Source: UMGS1668 sp035447605
GTDB taxonomy: Bacteria > Bacillota > Clostridia > Oscillospirales > Ruminococcaceae
Length of the DNA: 64,000 nt
Direction: 5' to 3'
Assembly: GCA_035447605.1 (NCBI GenBank)
Contig: DAOTHJ010000007.1
Location: 9,847 to 73,846 of the forward strand
In this document: in pieces, positions 57,090-64,000 of the stretch
Layout of the letters: each line of letters begins with the position of its first letter
Position numbering within the stretch: the first letter of the stretch is position 1
The notes under the pieces: generated by a model
The model's database searches: none
Seen by the model: the letters and a program-made list of their open reading frames with translations, nothing else
What the model was told of the DNA's origin: nothing
Made by a program: the position numbers and the translations under genes

Positions 57090-58211
57090 TCAGAATTTCC
57101 CGATCGTATCGGAGATTTCCTCCATATGGACGAAGGCCCGGATTCCCTGCGGGCAGTGAGAAGCGCATTCTCCGCAGGAGATGCAGACGGAGGCGCGCTG
57201 CTCCTCCGGGAACTTCAGGTAGTCGCCCTTGGTCTCCCAGGTGGATTTGTTCTCTAAAAACCGGTTGAGCAGCTTCAGCATGCCGGGAATATCGACGCCG
57301 GCGGGGCAGGGCATACAATAGCCGCAGCCCGTGCAGGGGACGCGTTCCATCTGCATCAGATAGTCCGCCGCCCGGGCAAGCGTCTCCGCCTGAGCCTCCG
57401 AGAGCGGCTCCCCGGCGTCGAAGACGGCAAGGTTTTCCTCCATCTGCCGGAGACTGGATACGCCGCTCAGAATGGTAAAAATGCCGGGCCTGCCGAAAAA
57501 CCAGCGGTAGGCAAGCTCGGCGGGCGAGATTCCGGGACAGGCTTTTTCGAGGATCTCCCGCACGGCGGCCGGCGGATTGGCAAGATAACCGCCGCGCGCC
57601 GGTTCCATGATGACGATCGGGAGCCGGTGCTCCACGAGCCAGTGATAAAGATATTCCGCGTCCTGCTCCTTCCAGTCGAGATAATTCATCTCAATCTGGG
57701 CGAAATCCCAGTCGTACTCCTCCGTCATCGTCTTCCAGAGCGCCTTGTCGCCGTGGAAGGAGAAGCCGAGCCGGCGGATCAGGCCCTGTTCCTTCTTTTC
57801 TCGGAGGATGCGGTAGGTGTCGGATTTCACCATATTCGGGTAGTCCTCGTTGTCGATGGAGTGGGCGAGATAGTTGTCGAAATAGTCCACCCGGCATTTT
57901 TTGAGCTGTTCGTCAAAGATGCGGTAGACGTCCGCTTCGTCCTTGCAGAGCCAGACCGGCATCTTGTCCGCAAGGAAGAAGCTCTCCCTCGGATAGTTTG
58001 CCAGCAGGTCTCCCATGATGTTCTCGGATTTGCCGTCGTGGTAGCACCAGGCGGTGTCGTAGTAGTTGACACCTCGCTCCATGGCAAGCGCAATCATTTT
58101 TTCAACCTGCGGGATGTCGACGGAGCCATCCTCCCGTTTCGGCAGGCGCATGCCTCCCATGCCGAGCAGAGAGGCTCTTTTTTCATAAAGATCGGTATCG
58201 GTATACTGCAT
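57090..58211 (-). CDS. aldo/keto reductase with C-terminal ferredoxin-type domain
   Basis: The 373-aa product joins an aldo/keto reductase barrel (about 15-280) with a [4Fe-4S] C-terminal part. The barrel has GMGGMRLPKREDG, MERGVNYYDTAWCYHDGKSE, a YDNYLAHS-like site and the GYIAN-like end RGGYLANPP. The tail has CTGCGYCMPCPAGVDIPGML and CISCGECASHCPQGI, two 4Fe-4S motifs. Such fused enzymes occur in anaerobes; the physiological carbonyl substrate is unknown. GGAAAGGAT lies upstream of the ATG. Divergent from rpe. Confidence 0.9.
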   Translation of the reverse strand: MQYTDTDLYEKRASLLGMGGMRLPKREDGSVDIPQVEKMIALAMERGVNYYDTAWCYHDGKSENIMGDLLANYPRESFFLADKMPVWLCKDEADVYRIFDEQLKKCRVDYFDNYLAHSIDNEDYPNMVKSDTYRILREKKEQGLIRRLGFSFHGDKALWKTMTEEYDWDFAQIEMNYLDWKEQDAEYLYHWLVEHRLPIVIMEPARGGYLANPPAAVREILEKACPGISPAELAYRWFFGRPGIFTILSGVSSLRQMEENLAVFDAGEPLSEAQAETLARAADYLMQMERVPCTGCGYCMPCPAGVDIPGMLKLLNRFLENKSTWETKGDYLKFPEEQRASVCISCGECASHCPQGIRAFVHMEEISDTIGKF

Positions 58212-58358
58212 CGTCCATGATCCTTTCCCATTGCGGAGATTCTGTGAGGGACAGGGAGTCCCTTTTCTGTATTTTACCATAAAATCCGAAAATGCGACAG
58301 CTGTGCGCTGATTTTGCACCAGGAATTGTGAATATTCCTTGTCGGAACGCCCTTTTGG

Positions 58359-58387
58359 TTGACGGATGAGCCGCTTTGCGGTAAAAT
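58359..58387 (+). promoter_or_regulatory. rpe promoter
   Basis: TTGACG (58359-58364) and TAAAAT (58382-58387) are 17 bases apart, 47 bases before the rpe start. Confidence 0.7.
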
Positions 58388-58434
58388 AAGCTGATTCTCT
58401 ATATGACTTAAAAGTATAGAAAGGCGGCGTCAGG

Positions 58435-59100
58435 ATGGAAATCCGGATTTCCCCCTCGCTTCTCTCGGCCGATTTTGCGCGTCTCGGCGCGGAGGCGCAG
58501 GCGATGGAAAACGCCGGAGCGGACATGCTTCATATCGACGTGATGGACGGGCATTTCGTTCCGAATATCAGCTATGGCCCGGTGGTCATGCGTTCCCTGC
58601 GCAAGGCGAGCTCCATGTTTTTCGATACACATCTGATGATCTCGGAGCCGCTGCGTTACATTGAGGACTACGTGAAAGCCGGAGCCGGGCTCATCACTTT
58701 TCATGTGGAGTCCGACGACGACCCGGCGGCCGTGATCGAAAAGATCCGTTCCTTCGGCGTGCACCCGGCGATCTCCCTCAAGCCCAAAACCCCGGCGGAG
58801 GCGGTGTTTCCCTATCTCGCCGCGGTCGATATGGTCCTCGTGATGACGGTGGAACCGGGCTTTGGGGGCCAGAGCTTCATGGAGGATATGATGCCCAAAA
58901 TCGCCGCCATAAAAAACGAAGCCGCCCGCATCGGGCATCCGCTCGATATCCAGGTGGACGGCGGCATCGACGAGAGGACCGCGCCCATCGCGGTCGGGGC
59001 CGGGGCAAATATTCTGGTGGCCGGCTCGTCGCTCTTTCATCAGGCGGATTACGTCTCGGCAATCCGCAATCTGCGCATGGCGGCACAGGCCGCTCTGTAA
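58435..59100 (+). CDS. rpe: ribulose-phosphate 3-epimerase
   Basis: The 221-aa TIM-barrel enzyme interconverts ribulose-5-phosphate and xylulose-5-phosphate in the pentose phosphate pathway. It has ISPSLLSADFARLGAEAQAM, HIDVMDGHFVPNISYGPVV, MTVEPGFGGQSFMEDMMPKI and VDGGIDERTAPIAVGAGANI. Catalytic aspartates, histidines and the phosphate-site glycines are intact. It lies alone on the plus strand before the rnf-like genes; 147 bases separate them, so cotranscription is possible. Confidence 0.97.
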   Translation: MEIRISPSLLSADFARLGAEAQAMENAGADMLHIDVMDGHFVPNISYGPVVMRSLRKASSMFFDTHLMISEPLRYIEDYVKAGAGLITFHVESDDDPAAVIEKIRSFGVHPAISLKPKTPAEAVFPYLAAVDMVLVMTVEPGFGGQSFMEDMMPKIAAIKNEAARIGHPLDIQVDGGIDERTAPIAVGAGANILVAGSSLFHQADYVSAIRNLRMAAQAAL

Positions 59101-59247
59101 GGCCTTTTTCACGATTTTATTTCATTCCGGCCCGGGCTGCGGGTGCTTCACAGGAGCGCCGCATGGAAGAAATTTTGTTTTATAAAAGCGCCGCTTTTCA
59201 GAAACATGATTTCCCCGAAGCCGGAAACCTGATTACCGGAGGCAAAT

Positions 59248-60318
59248 ATGTCATTTTTCGTTCCCGGCATCGTCCTTGAACAACGCAAGGAACCGATGCT
59301 CTCCAGAGATATGGTGATGATGAAGCCCGACTCCCTGAGGACTTTTCAGAATCCTTTTGAAGAGATTCTTCCGCAGGAGCTTCGGCCGGAGGAGATCACC
59401 GAGGTCGCGCGGCTCGCGGATATCATCGACGAATCGGACGGCCGCTCCCTTTATGAGGAACTGATCGAGGCCGACAAGCGGGGCGTGGACGCGGTGATCG
59501 CGGACGCCATCGACGACGAGCCGTTTATTTCGAGCCAGCTCAACATCGCCCTGCATGAGCCGGAAAAGATCGCCCTCGCGCTCGAACTCTGCGCGAAGGC
59601 CGTCCATGCCGATCTGTCGAAGATCTATGTCGCGGTGTACCGCCACGTCTTCGATATCACCATCCGCATTCCGAAAAAGCTTGCGGGCGTTGAGGTGATG
59701 CGTTTCGGAGGGCGCTATCCCGCCGAGACCCGCGCCTACAACAAATTCCGCAAGGAGAAAAATACGCTGACCGTGGGCACCGGCGCACTGCTCCATCTGG
59801 TGCGGGCGGCCGAACGCGGTATCTCGCAGACCTCCTGCTTCGTCACGGTCGCGGGGGATGCCATTGCCAACCCGCGCAATGTCGAAGTGCCGGTCGGCAC
59901 GCCGGTTTCCGAGATGCTGAGATTCTGCGGCCTCGCCGCGGATCCGGAGACGGTGATCGTCGGCGGCTCCATGACCGGGCGCTCCATCTCCGACCCCGAG
60001 GAAGAAAAAGTCGGGGTGATGACGAGAGGCGTGCTGGCCTTCCGTGAGAGCTACAAGAGCCTCGGCTATATCTGCATCGGCTGCGGGCGCTGCGACCATG
60101 CCTGCCCGGAGGGCCTCTCCGCCAGCCAGCTTCGCCGCTTCGCCGAATTCGGCCGCAGGGATCTTTTGGAACTTTACGACGTGGACCGCTGCATCGGCTG
60201 CGGTTCCTGCTCGTATGTCTGCCCGTCGAGGCTGGATATCGGTACCACGATCTTTGCCGCCAAGCGCAGCCTTGCCGCCGAAAAGGCGCTTGCCGAGAAA
60301 GGGGGCGCCGCCGAATGA
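59248..60318 (+). CDS. RnfC-like subunit, short form without the NADH/FMN loop
   Basis: The 356-aa protein resembles the later part of RnfC: the EPFISSQLNIALHEPEKIAL and GGRYPAETRAYNKF segments, an SLBB-like domain, and two complete [4Fe-4S] motifs (Cys 276/279/282/286 and 315/318/321/325). Normal RnfC is about 440 aa. Here the N-terminal barrel-sandwich domain is missing, and the glycine-rich GLGGAAFPTHVKL-type loop that holds NADH or FMN is replaced by DESDGRSLYEEL near residue 60. The usual NAxECEPY reads DAIDDEPF. So electrons probably do not enter from NADH. The ATG follows GGAGG. Next gene overlaps by 4 bases. Confidence 0.85.
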   Translation: MSFFVPGIVLEQRKEPMLSRDMVMMKPDSLRTFQNPFEEILPQELRPEEITEVARLADIIDESDGRSLYEELIEADKRGVDAVIADAIDDEPFISSQLNIALHEPEKIALALELCAKAVHADLSKIYVAVYRHVFDITIRIPKKLAGVEVMRFGGRYPAETRAYNKFRKEKNTLTVGTGALLHLVRAAERGISQTSCFVTVAGDAIANPRNVEVPVGTPVSEMLRFCGLAADPETVIVGGSMTGRSISDPEEEKVGVMTRGVLAFRESYKSLGYICIGCGRCDHACPEGLSASQLRRFAEFGRRDLLELYDVDRCIGCGSCSYVCPSRLDIGTTIFAAKRSLAAEKALAEKGGAAE

Positions 60319-61394
60319 ACGAACACGGCCTGATCCTTCAAAATGCGCCGCACGTCCGCACGAGCGAGTCGCTGTTTACCGTCATGGGGGATATGATCGT
60401 CGCCATGGCCCCGCTTTATGTGATCGCTTGGTTTTATTATGGCCCGCGGGCGCTGCTGCTCGGCCTGACCGGAGCCGCGACCGCATGGGTTCTCGATATG
60501 CTCAGCGTGCTGGCCTGCGGCCGGCGCCCGGATCTGCGCGATCTCTCCGCCGTCGTCACCGGGCTTCTGATCCCGCTGCTGATGCCGGCGTCCATCCCGT
60601 ATTATGTGGTCGTGACCGCCTGCATCGTGGCAATCCTTGCCGTTAAATTCCCGTTCGGCGGCACGGGCAACAATCTGTTTAATCCCGCCGCGGTCGGATT
60701 TGCGTTCACCGCAATCTGCTGGCCGGAGCTGGTTTTCAGTTACCCGGCCCCGATGCAGGAGCTCGCGGTTGCCGGAGAGGTGGCGGCCAAAACCGCCGTC
60801 AGCCCGGCGCACAACCTGATGCTCGGGGCGATTCCGAGCCTTGATCTGTTTGATATGATTCTCGGCAACGCGGCCGGACCGATGGGCGCCACGAACATCC
60901 TCGTGATCCTTGCCTGCGGTCTCTATCTGCTGGTGCGCAGAACGATCGGCTGGCGCGCGCCGCTCAGTTTCCTGCTGGTTTCCGGCCTGATGGCCATGAT
61001 GTGGCCGCGTTCCCCGTTCGGCACCTTTAGCTCCGTCGGCTGGGAGCTCTGCTCCGGCATGCTGCTCTTCGGCGTCGTGTTTATGATAACCGAGCCGGTT
61101 ACTTCGCCGAAACGCGGTTTTGCCAAGGTGCTGTACGGAGCCACAAGCGGCGCCGTCGTCATGCTGTTCCGCTATTTCGGCGGCTTCGAGGACGGTTTCG
61201 TCTTTGCTCTGATCCTGATGAACGTCTTCGCGCCGCTCTTTGACCGGGTCTGCGAGAATGTGCTACATAAAATCCGGCACGGCACGCTGCTGCCAAAGAA
61301 TTTTGCTCCGGGAGCGGAAAATCCGCCGAAAGAGAAAAAGAAGCTGCCGAAGCCCAGTCTCAAAAAGAAAACGGAAACGGAGGTGGGCGCATGA
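60315..61394 (+). CDS. RnfD-like membrane subunit without the flavinylation motif
   Basis: The 359-aa integral membrane protein has the RnfD/NqrB layout: APHVRTSESLFTVMGDMI at the start, FGGTGNNLFNPAAVGFAF in the middle and nine or so membrane segments. In ordinary RnfD a threonine in (D)xxTGATPL is covalently bound to FMN by ApbE. Here the aligned stretch is AKTAVSPA with serine at residue 163, and the recognition Asp, Gly, Ala and Thr are changed. A second normal motif, GSxGETSALA, reads GPMGATNILV. The C-terminus is a 35-residue basic tail. No rnfG follows: the next start overlaps the stop. Confidence 0.85.
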   Translation: MNEHGLILQNAPHVRTSESLFTVMGDMIVAMAPLYVIAWFYYGPRALLLGLTGAATAWVLDMLSVLACGRRPDLRDLSAVVTGLLIPLLMPASIPYYVVVTACIVAILAVKFPFGGTGNNLFNPAAVGFAFTAICWPELVFSYPAPMQELAVAGEVAAKTAVSPAHNLMLGAIPSLDLFDMILGNAAGPMGATNILVILACGLYLLVRRTIGWRAPLSFLLVSGLMAMMWPRSPFGTFSSVGWELCSGMLLFGVVFMITEPVTSPKRGFAKVLYGATSGAVVMLFRYFGGFEDGFVFALILMNVFAPLFDRVCENVLHKIRHGTLLPKNFAPGAENPPKEKKKLPKPSLKKKTETEVGA

Positions 61395-62044
61395 AAAAGA
61401 TGAATGCCGCAACGGTTTCTCTGATGAACGACAGCTTCCGCAAGATTTTGTTTTCCAATCCGGTGCTGGTCGGCGGCATGGTGGTCGGCGAGATCATCAT
61501 CGGCGCCACCTCGCTCCAGAATGCCATAGCCCTCTCCATTACATTTGCGATCGTCACGATCCCGGTGCTGCTGCTCGCGCCGCTGATTGCCTATTTTGTG
61601 CCGAAGACGTGGCGCATCCTCTGCTATGCCCTTGTCTCGATGTCGATGCTCTTTACGGCGCAGGCCGCGGTCGCGCCCATCTCTCCGACGATCTTCGATT
61701 CCCTCGGCATCTATTTGCCGCTGCTCGCGCTCAACACGGTCGTCGTCGCGTATTCCCGCCTGATCTCCGAGGAGAAGGGCGTCGTCTTCAATCTGTTGGA
61801 CGGCATCTGCTTCAGCCTCGGTTTCCTGATTGTGGCGGTGCTGATCGGCGGCATCCGGGAGCTCTTCGGCAGCGGCACCCTCTGGGGATATGAGATTTTG
61901 CAGCGGAAGGCCTCCGCGCTGAAGCTGCCTTTTTCCGGCTTCCTGATCGCCGGCTTTTTGGCCGCCGCGGTCGAGGGGCTGCGGATCGTATTCCACGCGA
62001 AGCCCTATGAGCACTTCTCCGGCGGAAAGGAGGACCAGAAATGA
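61391..62044 (+). CDS. RnfE-like membrane subunit lacking both cluster cysteines
   Basis: The 217-aa product has the RnfE/NqrD pattern SFRKILFSNPVLVGGMVVGE, six membrane segments and a GIYLPLLALNTVVVAYSRLI segment. In ordinary RnfE this region has cysteines at NPVLVxxLGLCPA and PLIVVNC; here they are Gly33 and Thr116. These cysteines with two of RnfA hold an iron-sulfur centre inside the membrane. The start (ATGA overlap) and stop are normal, so the gene is not decayed. The overlap with rnfA is also 4 bases. Confidence 0.85.
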   Translation: MKKMNAATVSLMNDSFRKILFSNPVLVGGMVVGEIIIGATSLQNAIALSITFAIVTIPVLLLAPLIAYFVPKTWRILCYALVSMSMLFTAQAAVAPISPTIFDSLGIYLPLLALNTVVVAYSRLISEEKGVVFNLLDGICFSLGFLIVAVLIGGIRELFGSGTLWGYEILQRKASALKLPFSGFLIAGFLAAAVEGLRIVFHAKPYEHFSGGKEDQK

Positions 62045-62634
62045 CGATTCTGCTCAGTTTTTTCGGCGCCGCACTGACGGCCCTGTTTCTTGAGAACATC
62101 GTCTTTGCGCGCGCCCTCGGCACAAGCTGGCTCCTTTACATGCTCAAGCACCCCAAGGAGCTGGTCCGTTATTCCGTCCTTCTGACCATCATCACGGTCG
62201 TCGCGTCGCTCATCGTCTATCCGCTTCGGGATTTCATCACCGGCACCGGATATGCGTACGTCCTGATGCCAATACTGTTTATTGTCTGCATGTCCGCGAT
62301 GTATGCGCTCATCTATTTTGTCACGAAGAGATTCTGGCCGGAAGTTTTTGAAAACATCCGCAAGCGTCTCGCCTCGGCGACATTCAACTGCGCGATCCTC
62401 GGCAGCCTGCTGATCCCGTATAATGAGGGCATGGATCTCGCCCGGACGCTCGGCTATTCCCTCGGCATGTCCGTGGGCTTCGTCTTCGCGGTCGTGCTGA
62501 TCGGCGCAGGCATGGAGCGCATTGCGCTCTGCCGCGTACCGAAGGCATTTCGGGGACTGCCGGTCCTGCTGATCTATCTCGGGCTGCTCTCCCTCGCATT
62601 TTATGGGCTGATCGGACATCAGCTCCCGACCTGA
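62041..62634 (+). CDS. RnfA-like membrane subunit keeping one of two cluster cysteines
   Basis: The 197-aa protein has the RnfA/NqrE pattern: ALFLENIVFARALGTSWLL, six membrane segments and FNCAILGSLLIPYNEGM. The first conserved cysteine (LGICPFLG in normal RnfA) is missing at about residue 28, where it reads LGTSWLLY; the second is kept as Cys117 in NCAILG. A further Cys83 has no match in the normal motif. The last of the four coupled rnf-like genes; no rnfB follows. The next gene starts 20 bases later with its own AAAGGAA site. Confidence 0.87.
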   Translation: MTILLSFFGAALTALFLENIVFARALGTSWLLYMLKHPKELVRYSVLLTIITVVASLIVYPLRDFITGTGYAYVLMPILFIVCMSAMYALIYFVTKRFWPEVFENIRKRLASATFNCAILGSLLIPYNEGMDLARTLGYSLGMSVGFVFAVVLIGAGMERIALCRVPKAFRGLPVLLIYLGLLSLAFYGLIGHQLPT

Positions 62635-62653
62635 TCCCGAAAGGAAACCAAAC

Positions 62654-64000
62654 ATGGCAAGAGTTTTTAAAATTAGAAGGAGCGGGGGCCGCTTCCATCA
62701 AAACGGGCGGGGTTTCTACCGGATCAAACGGTCTGCGAGCCGCATTATCGATCCGCGGCGGAAGCTCTATATGAAGATTGCTGCCATTGCGGCGGGGGTC
62801 CTTCTGCTGTTTGCCGCGGGGTGGTTCGCCTATGAGCCGCTTGTTCAGGCGCTGCTCCATTCCGGAGAGCAGGAACAGGAGCCTTCGTCGGAGCCGGTCT
62901 CCGAGGTCTCGTCGGAGCCGGAGCCCGAACCGGAGGAAGAAGCGGATCTCTTTGCAAATCCGGTTCTCGCCTCGTCGGTTCCGGCGGAAGTCTTTGCGGA
63001 CGACGCGCGCTATACGGCCTTCCTTGCCGGCCTCGGCGACGACGTCAACGCCGTCGTGCTTGATCTCAAGGACAGCGCCGGCACGGTAACCTACCGTTCT
63101 CCGCAGGCGAGTGTCGCGGAGTACGGCACCCAGGCCGAGGATGCCGTGGATCTTGCTTCGAGAATCCAAGCGGCGCGTTTGGCCGGATATGGCGTCATCG
63201 CCCGGATCTGGTGCTTTGAAGATCATACGGCGCCCTCCGGCTGCTACGAGGGTGCGGTCAAATACGGCAGTGCCGACGGCGTGCTCTGGCTCGACAACAG
63301 CGCGGAGAACGGCGGGCGGTCATGGCTCAATCCCTGTTCCGATACCGCAAGAAAATACGTGCTCGATATCGTCTGCGACGCGGTGAATTTCGGCGCCGAC
63401 GCCGTCGTGCTCGAGGGGCTCCGCTTCCCGCCGGATTCGGGCATTCAGTATGCCTGGTTCAGCAACGAAAGTTTTGACCGGCTGGAGGCCCTCAGCAGCT
63501 TTACGCAGCTCGCGGTGGCGGAAGGGGAAAAACAGTCCGTTCCGGTGCTGGCCGCATATGACGCCTCCCGGATCGTGCTTGGCACCACCTCCGTCTACGG
63601 AGGCAGCCCGGCCACGCTCCCGGCTTCCGGCTATGCGCCGGTATTGGATTTTGCATCTCTGGCCGGCGCGGCGGGGCTCTCCGGCGCGCTCACCTATCAG
63701 ACTCTGCCGGCGGATTTCCCCGCAGCCACAAGCGCGCTGATCGACGCGCTCGGCTACGGAAAGGATAACCTGCTGCTTCCGTTCGTGGAGGCGGAGAACC
63801 TCTCTGCAGAGGATCTTGCCGCCGTTCTTGCCGCCCTGAAGGAGAAGGGGATGCCGAATGCCGTTCTGATCGGGGGCGGTATGGCGGCGGAGACCTCCGA
63901 AACGGCCGTGGAGACGGTCTCGGAGGAAGAGCTGTCGCATCAGGCGGAATCCTCCTCGGGCCCATCCTCCGAAGCAGCCTCCTCCACGGGAAGCGTCTCC
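62654..64000 (+). CDS. membrane-anchored DUF4015-type putative glycoside hydrolase, 3' end cut
   Basis: The 449 codons seen start MARVFKIRRSGGRFHQNG with a basic N-terminus, one membrane segment (about 41-60, IAAIAAGVLLLFAAGWFAYE) and a linker rich in Ser, Glu and Pro. A TIM-barrel-like domain follows with NAVVLDLKDSAGTVTY, GYGVIARIWCFEDH, SWLNPCSDTARKYVLDIVCD and GADAVVLEGLRFPPDSG, the pattern of PF13200. The usual FDYxRFP acid is here LEGLRFP, so the site may be altered. A second linker of Ser/Glu/Ala starts before the window edge, so the protein continues. It may be a wall-facing hydrolase. It is 20 bases after rnfA and likely on the same transcript. Confidence 0.75.
   Translation, partial: MARVFKIRRSGGRFHQNGRGFYRIKRSASRIIDPRRKLYMKIAAIAAGVLLLFAAGWFAYEPLVQALLHSGEQEQEPSSEPVSEVSSEPEPEPEEEADLFANPVLASSVPAEVFADDARYTAFLAGLGDDVNAVVLDLKDSAGTVTYRSPQASVAEYGTQAEDAVDLASRIQAARLAGYGVIARIWCFEDHTAPSGCYEGAVKYGSADGVLWLDNSAENGGRSWLNPCSDTARKYVLDIVCDAVNFGADAVVLEGLRFPPDSGIQYAWFSNESFDRLEALSSFTQLAVAEGEKQSVPVLAAYDASRIVLGTTSVYGGSPATLPASGYAPVLDFASLAGAAGLSGALTYQTLPADFPAATSALIDALGYGKDNLLLPFVEAENLSAEDLAAVLAALKEKGMPNAVLIGGGMAAETSETAVETVSEEELSHQAESSSGPSSEAASSTGSVS

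Overview
The window looks like chromosome from a GC-rich, strictly anaerobic Gram-positive bacterium of the class Clostridia. The lineage is inferred from gene order and content, not proven. Supporting signs are the Bacillota gene orders gdpP-rplI-dnaB, tilS-hpt-ftsH, leuS-rsfS-yqeK-nadD-yhbY-rdgB-ftsY and ftsK/ylzJ/tepA-like clpP. Anaerobe-type enzymes are also present: indolepyruvate:ferredoxin oxidoreductase, superoxide reductase, an Rnf-like cluster and an iron-sulfur aldo/keto reductase. Shine-Dalgarno sites are strong, TTG and GTG starts are common, and intrinsic terminators abound.

Layout. 1-5.2 kb: the 3' part of a DUF5685 gene, then the operon iorA-iorB-paaK-like-ACT for 2-oxo-acid oxidation to acyl-CoA. 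5.4-13.9 kb: a decayed prophage. Its minus-strand head/packaging genes run from terS and terL through a 135-aa protein, portal, a zinc ribbon, a scaffold-like protein and the capsid to a 241-aa protein; a plus-strand XRE/ImmA control pair lies beside them. Integrase, tail, lysis and replication genes are absent. 14.3-22.6 kb: ftsH, hpt, tilS, dnaB, rplI, gdpP. 23.1-29.0 kb: RNase J, rnhA, then iscS-iscU, superoxide reductase and a GNAT protein. 29.2-33.6 kb: two tandem paralogous surface proteins with acidic InlB-type repeats. 33.8 kb: tRNA-Leu(UAA). 34.5-38.4 kb: an FMN riboswitch upstream of ribU, a P-type ATPase and a GNAT gene. 38.4-48.9 kb: a zinc-ribbon protein, efp, an M24 peptidase, yqeG, rpsU, leuS, rsfS, yqeK, a lipoprotein, nadD, yhbY, rdgB, ftsY. 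49.2-58.2 kb: ftsK, uppP, ylzJ-like, a ClpP-like protease, rsmA, a CPBP protease and an aldo/keto reductase. 58.4-64 kb: rpe, an unusual rnfC-D-E-A cluster, and a membrane-anchored DUF4015-type protein cut by the window edge.

The strongest candidate for something undescribed is the rnfCDEA cluster at 59.2-62.6 kb. The four genes are intact, but rnfG and rnfB are absent from the locus. RnfC lacks the N-terminal barrel and the glycine-rich nucleotide/flavin loop, RnfD has lost the flavinylation motif, and RnfA/RnfE keep only one of the four cysteines that normally hold the membrane iron-sulfur centre. Both [4Fe-4S] motifs of RnfC are kept. This suggests a family with a changed function rather than an ordinary Rnf pump. 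Other points of interest are a P-type ATPase in an FMN-riboswitch operon, the pair of acidic InlB-repeat proteins, an RNase J with a repeat-rich N-terminus holding two AT-hook-like motifs, and several signs of recent decay and duplication in the prophage.
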